Assembly (NCBI RefSeq): GCF_004792295.1 | Contig: NZ_SRRY01000001.1 | Coordinates: forward strand, 2,797,501 to 2,861,500 | DNA: 64,000 bases | Source of the DNA: Pseudoalteromonas sp. MEBiC 03607 | Lineage (GTDB): Bacteria; Pseudomonadota; Gammaproteobacteria; Enterobacterales; Alteromonadaceae | Direction: 5' to 3' | Shown here: positions 8,707 to 17,152 of the stretch, one piece after another | Layout of the letters: each line of letters begins with the position of its first letter | Position numbering within the stretch: the stretch's first letter is position 1 | The notes under the pieces: model-generated | Told to the model about the DNA's origin: nothing | Database searches by the model: none | What the model saw: the letters and a program-made list of their open reading frames with translations, nothing else | Position numbers and translations under genes: made by a program

Positions 8707-11040
8707 ATGTATAAATCTATATTAAGTGCCGCTCTACTGAGCACACCTTTTACTTCCTTGGCCACCAGCCAACCCATCACCCTCCCTTTTGTTGCGGAAC
8801 AAGCAACAATTGACGGAAAGCTAAATGAACCAAGTTGGCAACACGCAAAAAAAATCACGATTGATAATGTCACATGGCCTTATGAAAACAGCAAAAGCCC
8901 AGTGACCACACACGCCTATGTCTATGAAGATGGCGAGACGTTATTTATTGGCTTTGAAGCAAACGACCCAAATCCAGAACTAATTCGCGCTTTCTATCGT
9001 GATCGTGATGCAGCATGGGATGATGACTTAGTGGGGCTGAAAATTGATTCATACAATAATGCTCAATTAGCTTATCAGTTTTTTATTAACCCACTTGGCG
9101 TACAACAAGACTCGATAGAAAACGAACTGACTAAACATGAAAGCTCATCATGGGACGGTATTTGGGATAGTGTTGGTGTTATTCACGATAAAGGCTACAC
9201 AGTAGAAGTGGCTATTCCCTTACGCGTATTGAATTTTGACGACAGCGTAGCAACCAAAACGATGGCGATGGAGTTTTTACGATTTTTACCGCGTAGTGAA
9301 CGTTTGCGTATCTCAAATATGCAAATTGACCATGGTAACAATTGTTGGATTTGCCAAATGCCAAGTTACCAAGGTTTTGAACAAGCAAAGCAAGGCAATA
9401 ACGTGGCGATTATTCCATCTGTGGTGCTTGGCAAAAATGAGACTCGTGATATCGATGGCGCACAAGTGGCTGATTGGGAGTCAGAGAACAATACTGAAGC
9501 CAGCCTGGATGTTAAATGGGGGATCACCCCAGATATTACCTTAAATGCGACGATTAACCCTGACTTTTCACAGGTTGAAGCGGATGTTGCTCAATTGAGT
9601 GTGAATAATAATTTCAGCTTGTTCTTCCCAGAAAAGCGTGCCTTCTTTTTAGATAACGCTGACTACTTTGCATCAACACTTAACCTTATTCATACCCGTA
9701 ATATTGCCCAACCAGATTATGGAACCAAGATCACAGGTAGCAAAAATGGCCATACATTTGCCGGTTTTATTGCCAATGATACGCAAACCAATGTGTTGAT
9801 CCCGGGCAATTTAGGTTCATCTCTTGTCGCCCTTGACGAGAAAAGTGAAAACGGTGCTCTGCGATACCGATACGACTTTGAATCAGGGTTATCACTTGGT
9901 TCAACAGCAACTCACAGACAAAGTGATGATTATAAAAACACGGTTTATAGTATTGATAGTAAATACAAACCAACAGTGAACGATGTTTTCCTAGTACAAG
10001 TATTAAAGTCACAAACGCAATACAGTCAGGATTTTATTGGCGAGTTATGTGATGGTGATAACTGTTTACAACCTGAGCAAGTAATTTGTGAATTAAATAG
10101 TGATTGCGACTATAACGAAGGTGTACTTCGTGTTTTAAGTAAAGAACAACAATCGGGTACTGGCTACTATGTTAAGTATCAACATGATGAGAAGTACTGG
10201 CGTGCATTTGCTGACTATAATTATCGCGATGCTGATTTAAGAGCTGACTTAGGTTTTATCTCGCAAGTTGATTTTAAAAAGTTTACTACAGGTGGCGAAT
10301 ACCGCTGGTATGGTGATAAAGGTAATTGGTGGAACCGCGCTAACCTGTATGCCGATTGGGATATTACCCACAACGAAAATAATGAACTTCTTGAAAAAGA
10401 AGCACAAACCAGCTTTTCTGTCAGCGGCCCATTACAAAGCTTTTTTGAAGTCTCTGTTGAACACCGAAACCGTACAGGTCTTCGACACGATAAATCACGT
10501 TTAGATATAGACGGCAACACTGATTTATTTAGCGAAAATGGCGTTGGCTTTTACAGTGATTTTAAACCAACCGCTGGGGTCTTTGCTTCTTTATATATGT
10601 ATACAGGTAATGCCGTTGACTTAGCCAATAACCGCACTGGTGATAAGTTTCATATACGCCCGGTACTGAATATGAACCTTGGTAAACATTTTGAAGTACG
10701 TTTACGTCATACTTATGAGCAACTGGAAGCAGATGGAAGCGAAGTATTTACCGCAAATTTAAGTGATGTGCGGTTAACTTACCAGTTTAACGTGAATAGC
10801 TTTTTACGCCTTGCAGTCATTTATACCGATTTAGAACGTAATCAAGCTAATTACATTGATGATGTAGATAGCCAATATAAAAAGTTAGCCACCCAGTTAT
10901 TGTATTCTTACAAACTGAACCCGCAAACAGTATTCTTTGCAGGTTACTCTGATAATGGCTATCAAGATGATGAACTTTCATCGATAACTAAAGAGCAGCG
11001 TACCCTATTTGCTAAATTTAGCTACGCTTGGTTACTTTAA
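8707..11040 (+). CDS. DUF5916-type outer-membrane protein with CBM9-like N-terminus
   Basis: A 777-residue secreted protein. MYKSILSAALLSTPFTSLAT forms a plausible signal peptide, which is why the start at 8707 is chosen over in-frame ATGs at 8626 and 8674. Residues about 22-230 look like a family-9 carbohydrate-binding-type fold (IDGKLNEPSWQHAKKI, FIGFEANDPNP, DRDAAWDDDLVGLKID, WDSVGVIHDKGYTVEVAIP). The rest alternates aromatic and polar residues as expected for a beta-barrel, with the family motif FSQVEADVAQLSVNNNFSLFFPEKRAFFLD. Family members are common in marine bacteria and often sit near peptidase or polysaccharide genes, but their role is not established. A GCGCACC/GGTGCGC hairpin follows. 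Confidence 0.85.
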   Translation: MYKSILSAALLSTPFTSLATSQPITLPFVAEQATIDGKLNEPSWQHAKKITIDNVTWPYENSKSPVTTHAYVYEDGETLFIGFEANDPNPELIRAFYRDRDAAWDDDLVGLKIDSYNNAQLAYQFFINPLGVQQDSIENELTKHESSSWDGIWDSVGVIHDKGYTVEVAIPLRVLNFDDSVATKTMAMEFLRFLPRSERLRISNMQIDHGNNCWICQMPSYQGFEQAKQGNNVAIIPSVVLGKNETRDIDGAQVADWESENNTEASLDVKWGITPDITLNATINPDFSQVEADVAQLSVNNNFSLFFPEKRAFFLDNADYFASTLNLIHTRNIAQPDYGTKITGSKNGHTFAGFIANDTQTNVLIPGNLGSSLVALDEKSENGALRYRYDFESGLSLGSTATHRQSDDYKNTVYSIDSKYKPTVNDVFLVQVLKSQTQYSQDFIGELCDGDNCLQPEQVICELNSDCDYNEGVLRVLSKEQQSGTGYYVKYQHDEKYWRAFADYNYRDADLRADLGFISQVDFKKFTTGGEYRWYGDKGNWWNRANLYADWDITHNENNELLEKEAQTSFSVSGPLQSFFEVSVEHRNRTGLRHDKSRLDIDGNTDLFSENGVGFYSDFKPTAGVFASLYMYTGNAVDLANNRTGDKFHIRPVLNMNLGKHFEVRLRHTYEQLEADGSEVFTANLSDVRLTYQFNVNSFLRLAVIYTDLERNQANYIDDVDSQYKKLATQLLYSYKLNPQTVFFAGYSDNGYQDDELSSITKEQRTLFAKFSYAWLL

Positions 11041-11050
11041 GACTCCATTA

Positions 11051-11068
11051 GCGCACCTTTCGGTGCGC
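11051..11068 (+). terminator. Hairpin after the DUF5916-like gene
   Basis: A 7-bp perfect stem GCGCACC/GGTGCGC with a TTTC loop starts 10 nt past the stop. The tract that follows is pyrimidine-rich (gcccttcttttccc) rather than pure T, so termination may be weak. Confidence 0.55.
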
Positions 11069-11147
11069 GCCCTTCTTTTCCCACCTTATTACTAAATGCT
11101 ATAAGCCTATTCGCTATATGTTATAGCCAAACTTTACTTTCGTTTTT

Positions 11148-11175
11148 TAATAGTCACAGTAAAGTGTGACTATTA
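11148..11175. promoter_or_regulatory. Perfect 11-bp inverted repeat upstream of cysK
   Basis: TAATAGTCACA and TGTGACTATTA are exact complements separated by GTAAAG, about 60-85 nt before the cysK start. A smaller repeat, GCTATA-TGT-TATAGC, lies at 11113-11127. There is no T-run downstream, so an operator or 5' UTR hairpin is more likely than a terminator. Confidence 0.55.
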
Positions 11176-11234
11176 CAGATCAATAGCCTAAGCTAGTTGA
11201 TCACGATTGAATAAATTGCTTCCAAGGGAACACT

Positions 11235-12203
11235 ATGTCTAACATTTTTGAAGATAATTCATTAACAATTGGTAATACACCGATTGTAAAGCTTAACCGC
11301 GTAACCTCAGGTAATGTTTTTGCTAAAGTAGAATCACGTAACCCAAGCTTTAGTGTTAAATGCCGTATTGGCGCTTCAATGATCTGGGAAGCAGAAAAGT
11401 CAGGCGTATTAACTAAAGACAAAGAGTTAATCGAGCCGACTTCTGGCAACACAGGTATTGCACTTGCGTTTGTAGCAGCTTCTCGTGGCTATAAATTAAC
11501 CCTGACTATGCCTAATACGATGAGCCTAGAGCGTCGTAAACTATTAAAAGCGTTAGGTGCTAACCTAGTTTTAACTGATGGCGCTAAAGGTATGAATGGC
11601 GCGATTGAAAAAGCAAAAGAAATTCAAGCAAGCGAGCCTGGAAAATATATTCTTTTACAACAATTCGAAAACCCAGCTAACCCAAAAATTCACTTTGAAA
11701 CAACGGGTCCTGAAATCTATGAAGCAATGGACGGTAAAATCGACATCTTCGTAGCAGGTGTTGGTACGGGTGGTACTATTACCGGTGTTAGCCGTTATTT
11801 GAAACTCGAGAAAGGCCTAAACGTGCAATCTGTTGCTGTTGAGCCAACTAATTCTCCAGTTATTAGCCAAACCTTAGCTGGTGAAGAAATTAAACCGGGT
11901 CCTCATAAAATCCAAGGTATCGGTGCTGGCTTCATCCCAGGCAACCTTGATTTAGAAGTTGTTGATGCCGCTGAGCAAGTATCAAATGAAGATGCAATTG
12001 CAATGGCTCACGAGCTTATGAAAAACGAAGGTATTTTAGTAGGTATTTCGTCTGGTGCTGCAGTGGTTGCTGCAAAACGCCTTGCTGAAAAACCTGAAAA
12101 TGCGGGTAAAAACATCGTTGTTATTTTACCAAGTGCTACTGAGCGTTACTTATCTAGCCCATTATTTGCTGAAGAATTCAGTGAAAAAGAGTTAGTTCAA
12201 TAA
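11235..12203 (+). CDS. cysK: Cysteine synthase A (O-acetylserine sulfhydrylase)
   Basis: This PLP enzyme joins O-acetylserine and sulfide to make cysteine in the cytoplasm. The 322 residues match CysK length. Lys42 in [10 protein letters not shown] is the PLP Schiff-base lysine. The substrate loop [13 protein letters not shown] and the phosphate-binding glycine loop [14 protein letters not shown] are intact. The C-terminus, [17 protein letters not shown], resembles the CysK rather than the CysM type. The start ATG follows a purine-rich AAGGGAA. The gene is monocistronic, bounded by the inverted repeat upstream and a strong terminator downstream. Confidence 0.96.
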   Translation: MSNIFEDNSLTIGNTPIVKLNRVTSGNVFAKVESRNPSFSVKCRIGASMIWEAEKSGVLTKDKELIEPTSGNTGIALAFVAASRGYKLTLTMPNTMSLERRKLLKALGANLVLTDGAKGMNGAIEKAKEIQASEPGKYILLQQFENPANPKIHFETTGPEIYEAMDGKIDIFVAGVGTGGTITGVSRYLKLEKGLNVQSVAVEPTNSPVISQTLAGEEIKPGPHKIQGIGAGFIPGNLDLEVVDAAEQVSNEDAIAMAHELMKNEGILVGISSGAAVVAAKRLAEKPENAGKNIVVILPSATERYLSSPLFAEEFSEKELVQ

Positions 12204-12223
12204 CGAGTGCAGTTAATTTAAGA

Positions 12224-12246
12224 AAGGATGCCAAGGCATCCTTTTT
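12224..12246 (+). terminator. Rho-independent terminator of cysK
   Basis: AAGGATGCC and GGCATCCTT pair across AA and end in a six-T run. It starts about 20 nt after the cysK stop. Confidence 0.9.
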
Positions 12247-12350
12247 TATTACCAAGCAAAAATAAATCCCACAATTTTACTAAGTTAACTTTACATCTCA
12301 GTCATTTAGTCACACACTTAAAATTATTTAATCTAGCAAATCAAAGCATA

Positions 12351-12791
12351 ATGAAAAACGTACTCTTAATTTTTGCTCTATTGAGTAGTTGCTTAATGTT
12401 GGGTTGTGGCTCTGAAGAGTCACCTCAGGGCGAAAAAAATACCCCAGGCAACACAGCCACGCTTTATTTTGATGCACTGTATAACCAAAACGATTTAAAT
12501 CAAGCCATGGAATACGCAACTCCAAAAATGGCTCGCATTATGAAGTCTTATGGCACCGCAAACCAATTCGCTCGTAACCTAATTAACATGCAATACGACG
12601 AAGTTGTAATTGAAGTTGATATGACCAATATGAGTTTACGTGAACAGTACGGTGATAAGGCTAATATTAATTTAATCTTTACGGGTTACTTCAACGGTAA
12701 AAAAGTGGATGATATGCGCAGTGTAAAAATGATCCGCAAAAAAGGTAATTGGTATATAGAAAAGATTAACGCCGATCCATTTGCTCGATAG
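12351..12791 (+). CDS. Small lipoprotein with NTF2/DUF4878-like body
   Basis: A 146-residue lipoprotein. MKNVLLIFALLSSCLMLGC ends in a lipobox with the lipidated cysteine at residue 19, followed by a short SEESPQGEKN linker. The body (PGNTATLYFDALYNQNDLNQAMEY... to WYIEKI) has the helix-then-curved-sheet pattern of NTF2-like DUF4878 proteins, whose ligands are generally unknown. The start at 12351 is chosen because the longer frame from 12228 would run through the cysK terminator and place the signal peptide 41 residues in. Since Ser20 rather than Asp follows the cysteine, outer-membrane sorting is expected. A bidirectional terminator follows. Confidence 0.8.
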   Translation: MKNVLLIFALLSSCLMLGCGSEESPQGEKNTPGNTATLYFDALYNQNDLNQAMEYATPKMARIMKSYGTANQFARNLINMQYDEVVIEVDMTNMSLREQYGDKANINLIFTGYFNGKKVDDMRSVKMIRKKGNWYIEKINADPFAR

Positions 12792-12811
12792 ATAGTTATC
12801 TTAAAGTAAAA

Positions 12812-12831
12812 ATGGGCCTAAAAAGGCCCAT
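12812..12831. terminator. Bidirectional terminator between lipoprotein and DUF6172-like gene
   Basis: ATGGGCC and GGCCCAT pair over TAAAAA, with six T on the plus side and a T5 run on the minus side. It can end both convergent transcripts. Confidence 0.85.
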
Positions 12832-12851
12832 TTTTTGATTCCGTGTATAAA

Positions 12852-13151
12852 TTACTCTTCATCAAATTCTTGGTGTTGACGCTGTGCAGGACGCGCTAAG
12901 ATCTCAACATAAAACGATGTTAAGCCTTTGGCTTCAATATCACTAATACATTTATTAATCTCTGCTACGTGAACAACTTCGGCTTCATCCGCTGATTCAC
13001 CAAACTTACAGTCAAATGCCCAATAATCAGCACCAGCTGGGAGTGTTTTATTACGCTCACGTTTCAAATATTTTTTTACTTCGTGTTTGGCTGCATCAAC
13101 CATGCGAGGGTACTTAATCTTCTCGTGGTTAAGCGTGAATGTCTTCTTCAT
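12852..13151 (-). CDS. Small conserved protein, DUF6172-like
   Basis: A 99-residue soluble protein starting MKKTFTLNHEKIKYPRMVDA. The sequence continues with EVKKYLKRERNK and ADYWAFDCKFG, features I associate with the small DUF6172 family of marine gammaproteobacteria; its function is unknown. The start at 13151 sits behind AGGACT at good spacing, while the longer frame adds ten residues without a ribosome-binding site. There is no signal peptide or membrane segment. It is convergent with the lipoprotein gene, with the shared terminator between. The family name is recalled rather than searched, so treat it as tentative. Confidence 0.7.
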   Translation of the reverse strand: MKKTFTLNHEKIKYPRMVDAAKHEVKKYLKRERNKTLPAGADYWAFDCKFGESADEAEVVHVAEINKCISDIEAKGLTSFYVEILARPAQRQHQEFDEE

Positions 13152-13308
13152 TATAGTCCTAATAGCTTGGTTCAATGACAATGGCGCTAAGCCATAGGCA
13201 CACAGTATAACAAGGCCATAAAAAATTAGCTGTATTTTTTCTTATGTTGCTTGAATTTACTTATTAAAGTGTAGATTAATTTATTTATGTGACAATGTAG
13301 TTAATCAA

Positions 13309-13824
13309 TTAGGCTGAAATTAAATGCAAAGGTTGATGAATAGCATCTTCTGTTAAGCTATCGTAAAAAGCTGCAGCGTCAATTTGGGCACGCTCAGTTG
13401 GTTGATTTTTATCAAGGTAGCGTTTTCTTACTGCGGGCTCACAATTGTCTATCACTTCTAGTGGAATGTGATTTTTATCATCTCGAACATGCAATGGCTC
13501 AGGTGCTAAACAATGACGTAAGCGAATGTCTGAAAGACCACCTTGAAGTAATCGAAGAGCATTATCTTGACCAATCAACATATCAAATTGCTCTGGTGCT
13601 AATGATTGCTCAGGACCTGCCCCTAACTGGGCTCTAAGTACCTCTTCTGAAACGTGAGGATTACTTATTTCTGTTTTAGGTAGATGAAATTGACTAAAAT
13701 CAAGTGCGTCATGTGAGAGCATTGCTAATAATAATGCAAACTCACCAGAGCGATGTTCATGAACACTTTTATTAAGACGATTATCGAGTTGACTCTCATT
13801 GAGCAACAAACCATCAACTTGCAT
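13309..13824 (-). CDS. VC2046/SO_2500-like conserved protein
   Basis: A 171-residue acidic soluble protein, probably of the VC2046/SO_2500 family found in Vibrio, Shewanella and Alteromonas relatives; the function is unknown. Visible landmarks are the N-terminal LNESQLDNRLNKSVHEHRSG, FALLLAMLSHDALDFSQF and the C-terminal TERAQIDAAAFYDSL. No signal peptide, membrane segment or catalytic motif is seen. It lies alone between the DUF6172-like gene and the divergent tRNA-Tyr pair. The family assignment is from memory of the conserved N-terminal pattern and should be checked by profile search. Confidence 0.65.
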   Translation of the reverse strand: MQVDGLLLNESQLDNRLNKSVHEHRSGEFALLLAMLSHDALDFSQFHLPKTEISNPHVSEEVLRAQLGAGPEQSLAPEQFDMLIGQDNALRLLQGGLSDIRLRHCLAPEPLHVRDDKNHIPLEVIDNCEPAVRKRYLDKNQPTERAQIDAAAFYDSLTEDAIHQPLHLISA

Positions 13825-13893
13825 AGACTTTAGCCAAATAGATTCCAGATTAATCAGTTATCGGCATTAATCCAATTTTCTTTAGTTTTTTTC

Positions 13894-13921
13894 TTTACTT
13901 AAATAACCAGTTTGCTATTAT
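13894..13921 (+). promoter_or_regulatory. Promoter of the tRNA-Tyr pair
   Basis: TTTACT (13894-13899), a 16-nt spacer and TATTAT (13916-13921) lie 15 nt before the first tRNA-Tyr, followed by CAGCGCC, a GC-rich discriminator. Confidence 0.6.
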
Positions 13922-13936
13922 CAGCGCCGTTGCATT

Positions 13937-14021
13937 GGAGGGGTTCCCGAGCGGCCAAAGGGATCAGACTGTAAATCTGACGGCTCAGCCTTCGCTGGTT
14001 CGAATCCAGCTCCCTCCACCA
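13937..14021 (+). tRNA. tRNA-Tyr (GUA), first copy
   Basis: An 85-nt gene with encoded CCA. The acceptor stem is GGAGGGG/CTCCCTCC, the anticodon loop CTGTAAA gives GUA, and there is a long class II variable arm, as in bacterial tRNA-Tyr. Confidence 0.97.
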
Positions 14022-14065
14022 CTTCCTTCTGGTAGTGGGGCCAAATGCAATAGTAAAATCTGTGT

Positions 14066-14150
14066 GGAGGGGTTCCCGAGCGGCCAAAGGGATCAGACTG
14101 TAAATCTGACGGCTCAGCCTTCGCTGGTTCGAATCCAGCTCCCTCCACCA
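14066..14150 (+). tRNA. tRNA-Tyr (GUA), second copy
   Basis: An 85-nt gene identical base for base to the first copy, 44 nt downstream. The tandem arrangement parallels tyrT-tyrV in E. coli. Confidence 0.97.
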
Positions 14151-14153
14151 CTC

Positions 14154-14183
14154 TTTACTCTTTCTAGCTTTACTCTTTCTAGC
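14154..14183 (+). repeat. Tandem 15-bp direct repeat after tRNA-Tyr
   Basis: TTTACTCTTTCTAGC occurs twice back to back, starting 3 nt after the second tRNA-Tyr CCA and before the end of the convergent YgjP-like gene. No hairpin terminator is visible here. Confidence 0.7.
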
Positions 14184-14189
14184 TTATCG

Positions 14190-14873
14190 CTACCAACTCA
14201 AACTACTTCCATTTTGTTTCAACCATTGCTCAGCGTTTTTATAGTCTGGATAAAACTGTCTAACACGTTGCCAAAACTTAGCACTGTGATTCATATGTTT
14301 AAGATGAGCAAGTTCGTGTACAACCACATAATCAATCACCCATGTCGGTGCACTCGCTAAATGTAAATTAAAGGTCAGCTCTCGACGCTTATTACAACTT
14401 CCCCAACGACGTTTATAATGTTGAATTTTAAGTTTTGTGGGCAGAGCTTCAGACATCTGCAAACAATAATCATGAACACGCATTTCGATATAACTCTCTA
14501 GCTTTTCGTGTAAAAACTGCTCGAGCAGTGCTAAATAGTTTGCTTCTTGATGTTTGACCCGTGATGAAATAGATAAAATAAGCCGACACTGTGCATCTTG
14601 TTGCCAAGTGCTTTTAGTGCCTTTAGCAAATACTATCGGCACATTTTGTCCAAATAACTTAATCGCCGCGTTTACAAGAGGAAGTTGGCGGCGTTCAGCA
14701 TGAATGGATTGTTTGGCAATTTGTTCATCGACCCAATCTTGCTTGGTCTTTAACCAGGCATCAATCTCAGTTTGTGGAACATAAAAAGGCGCATAAACAG
14801 TGAGTTTCTGTTCAGCAACTTTAATTGCCACTGTGGTTCTGCGTTTACTGCGCTTTAGGGTGTAGTTCAACAA
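14190..14873 (-). CDS. YgjP-like zinc metallopeptidase (DUF45/M48-type)
   Basis: A 227-residue protein of the YgjP/DUF45 group, a family related to metallopeptidases with no settled substrate. The zinc-binding motif HELAH lies in VIDYVVVHELAHLKHMNHSAKFW, with downstream His residues as possible third ligands. The family landmark RRWGSC followed by LTFNLHLASAP precedes it. The N-terminal half (about 1-75) is a small beta-rich region, YTLKRSKRRTTVAIKV, typical for the family. There is no signal peptide, so it is cytoplasmic. It is convergent with the tRNA-Tyr pair and divergent from the potassium-channel gene. Confidence 0.88.
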   Translation of the reverse strand: MLNYTLKRSKRRTTVAIKVAEQKLTVYAPFYVPQTEIDAWLKTKQDWVDEQIAKQSIHAERRQLPLVNAAIKLFGQNVPIVFAKGTKSTWQQDAQCRLILSISSRVKHQEANYLALLEQFLHEKLESYIEMRVHDYCLQMSEALPTKLKIQHYKRRWGSCNKRRELTFNLHLASAPTWVIDYVVVHELAHLKHMNHSAKFWQRVRQFYPDYKNAEQWLKQNGSSLSW

Positions 14874-14965
14874 ATATAAGCCAATTCAATTAATAAAAAG
14901 TATGGATTCCATTTTACCCTGTAAAATAACTGCTAATCTATAAAGATGACCAACAAATAATTTTC

Positions 14966-15952
14966 ATGTTTATGTCTGATAAACCTTGTTGTAGTTATAC
15001 CTCGCCTTCAGGAAAGAAATGCTTGGAAACCGATATGGGGTCTGGATTCTGTTTTTGGCACGATAGTAAGTTTGATAAGTCAGGACTAGATCTAACCCAG
15101 AAATTAGAGCGTTATGCGAAAAAAGGCGGTTTACTGCATGGGTTACAGCTAAAGCGCGCTAACCTCAGTGGTCTTAATCTTATTAAGCAGGATGATGAGG
15201 AGGGATATGACCTATCCTACTGTAACTTTTATCGAGCAAACCTATCAGGCGCACACCTTTTTAATAACAAAATCGCTAACGCCTCATTAATGAAAGCAAA
15301 TCTTCACGATGCCAGCTTACATTATTGCGATTTAAAGAATACAAACTTATTAGGGGTTAAGTTTAATGATAGTCGTATTGACAATATCGACTTAGGCGAG
15401 CATTTACTGCAAGAAGCACAGGCCATTAAAGCTCGCAAAAATAGACAGTATGATGAAGCTCGTGACTTGTTCGAACAATCCGAAGAGATATATCGAAACT
15501 TAAGGAAGGCATCTGAAAACCAAGGACTTTTTGAACTGGCTGGCAACTTTACTTATAAAGAGCTTAGAATGCGCCATGCCCAATATCCAAAAGGATCAAC
15601 AAAACAAATTACGTCGAGTTTTATTGATATGCTTTGTGGGTATGGTGAAAAGCCTGAAAACGTTATTCGCTTTAGCCTTTCGCTGATAATCTGCTGCGCA
15701 ATTTGTTACTTTCTATTCGGTGTCAGCTATAGCGATACAATTTTGCAACTTAGCCTTGAGAACACTTGGCAAGACAACTTATCTGCCTTATTGAATAGTT
15801 TTTACTTTAGTGTAGTAACATTCACAACGCTTGGATACGGAGATATAACTCCAATAGGTTTTTCACGATTTATTGCTGCATTAGAAGCATTTTGTGGTAG
15901 TTTTTCTCTCGCTTTGTTTGTGGTTGTATTCGTAAAACGTATGACTCGCTAA
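14966..15952 (+). CDS. Pentapeptide-repeat potassium channel
   Basis: A 328-residue fusion. Residues 8-32 hold Cys8/Cys9, Cys19, Cys29 and His32 (CFWH), a likely small zinc site. Residues about 60-150 are pentapeptide repeats of the A(D/N)LxX type (LQLKRANLSGLNL, YRANLSGAHLF, ASLMKANLHDASL), forming a quadrilateral beta-helix. A helical linker follows (about 150-215). The C-terminal pore module has TM1 (about 231-253), a pore loop with the selectivity filter TTLGYGD (287-293) and TM2 (about 302-324), the two-TM architecture of K+ channels. The cytoplasmic beta-helix may sense a partner or ligand and gate the pore. Its stop overlaps the stop of the convergent diguanylate cyclase by 4 nt. Confidence 0.88.
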   Translation: MFMSDKPCCSYTSPSGKKCLETDMGSGFCFWHDSKFDKSGLDLTQKLERYAKKGGLLHGLQLKRANLSGLNLIKQDDEEGYDLSYCNFYRANLSGAHLFNNKIANASLMKANLHDASLHYCDLKNTNLLGVKFNDSRIDNIDLGEHLLQEAQAIKARKNRQYDEARDLFEQSEEIYRNLRKASENQGLFELAGNFTYKELRMRHAQYPKGSTKQITSSFIDMLCGYGEKPENVIRFSLSLIICCAICYFLFGVSYSDTILQLSLENTWQDNLSALLNSFYFSVVTFTTLGYGDITPIGFSRFIAALEAFCGSFSLALFVVVFVKRMTR

Positions 15953-17019
15953 AGCATAATGTATGAACCAACGTGCTTTTTAGCTTGATACATTTTTTTA
16001 TCTGCTCGGTTAATTAGTTCTTCTGCATCAACAGTGCTATCAAGTGGGGCTGCGATTATGCCAACACTTAAATGTAATTCCGGATACTGCTCCTCAAAAA
16101 TACCTATTAGCTTTTCACAGATATGGGTTGCGCTAGCAACTTCACAATCTGGCAAAATGATGCAAAATTCATCACCGCCGTAACGACATGGAACGTCTAT
16201 TTCACGAATATTTTCCAACAAATATTGGCCTATGTACTTGAGAACTTCATCGCCTTTTTGATGGCCTTGCGTATCGTTGATTGATTTAAAGTCATCTAAG
16301 TCAAAATAGACAATTGTAAGCGGTGATTTATGGCGCCGAGCTCTTGCTAAGTCACGCTGTAAAAGCTCTTGCATTACGCGTCGATTATAAAGGTTCGTGA
16401 GAGGGTCTAGTTTAGCCAGCTTTTCAAGCTCTTGAGTTCGTTGTGCGACCTTTTCTTCAAGTCCTTTTGCGTAGACTTCTGTTCGACGTTTTGCGTTCTC
16501 AATCTCTCCAACTAAGCTATCTATGTAAGTATCAAACACTAAGGTAGTATCAAAATAAATTAATCTATCAATAACCGTTAGAGTTTGTTGTAATTCAGTG
16601 TGGTCACTAATCTTATCTCTAAGCACATCAAAGATCAGTTCTTTAAGCGTACAAACTGCCGACAAATAGAGTTTAGGTTCTACCCCAATACGTTTGTGAA
16701 CCATACCAATTCTTAGTCTATTGTTGACATATTCATGCTCATAGCGACCACAAAATAAATCAATAATATATTGACGCTGCGCATCTCTTAATCGGGTTAA
16801 TGTATCGGCATCACCAATTAACAATGATATTTCATCGACTTCTGTTTGCTTTTTATAAAAATCACTCACCACATCTTCAATCGCTGATTCAATAATTGGT
16901 TTGTAATTAATTAGTGATGATAAACTTTTCGAAGTGAGCCCCAGTAAACTCATTCTGTGCTGAATTTCAACGTCATTAATTTTCATTTGGTCTACTAAAG
17001 TCTGTTCAGTTCTACGCAT
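15949..17019 (-). CDS. Globin-coupled diguanylate cyclase
   Basis: It makes c-di-GMP from two GTP. There are 356 residues: an N-terminal protoglobin/globin-coupled sensor (about 12-165), a short coiled coil (about 168-195) and a GGDEF domain (about 200-356). His108 in GMVHKRIGVEP is the likely proximal heme ligand, so O2 or another gas probably controls activity, as in E. coli DosC. The active-site motif GGDEF is intact at 281-285. Five residues before it the RxxD inhibitory site (REID) is present, implying product feedback. Translation starts at 17019 behind GAGGTGG. It is divergent from the MHYT kinase, which suggests the two arms of one c-di-GMP circuit. Confidence 0.92.
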   Translation of the reverse strand: MRRTEQTLVDQMKINDVEIQHRMSLLGLTSKSLSSLINYKPIIESAIEDVVSDFYKKQTEVDEISLLIGDADTLTRLRDAQRQYIIDLFCGRYEHEYVNNRLRIGMVHKRIGVEPKLYLSAVCTLKELIFDVLRDKISDHTELQQTLTVIDRLIYFDTTLVFDTYIDSLVGEIENAKRRTEVYAKGLEEKVAQRTQELEKLAKLDPLTNLYNRRVMQELLQRDLARARRHKSPLTIVYFDLDDFKSINDTQGHQKGDEVLKYIGQYLLENIREIDVPCRYGGDEFCIILPDCEVASATHICEKLIGIFEEQYPELHLSVGIIAAPLDSTVDAEELINRADKKMYQAKKHVGSYIML

Positions 17020-17030
17020 TTACCACCTCA

Positions 17031-17095
17031 AAATACTCCTTTTTAACTAAATATAGCCAAGGAATTAAAACCTACGAAGTTTAGTTAGAGTATTT
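17031..17095. promoter_or_regulatory. Bulged inverted repeat between divergent signalling genes
   Basis: AAATACTC (17031-17038) and TAACTAAA (17044-17051) on the left pair exactly with TTTAGTTA (17080-17087) and GAGTATTT (17088-17095) on the right, giving 16 bp with a 5-nt bulge and a 28-nt loop. It starts 12 nt upstream of the cyclase start codon and overlaps a purine-rich GGAGTATTT in its leader. Confidence 0.45.
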
Positions 17096-17152
17096 TCTCA
17101 AAATAACTAACAATTTATATTAGACTAGTTATAAAGGCAGTGACGAATAAAT

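Noticed and set aside
8607..8873. 88-codon open frame on the minus strand
   Set aside because: It overlaps the start of the DUF5916-like gene and the divergent promoter region, with no family resemblance or neighbours.
12228..12350. N-terminal extension of the lipoprotein gene
   Set aside because: It would be translated through the cysK terminator and put the lipoprotein signal 41 residues inside the protein.
13921..14360. Open frames spanning the tRNA-Tyr region on both strands
   Set aside because: They repeat the same peptide twice because they read the twin tRNA-Tyr genes.
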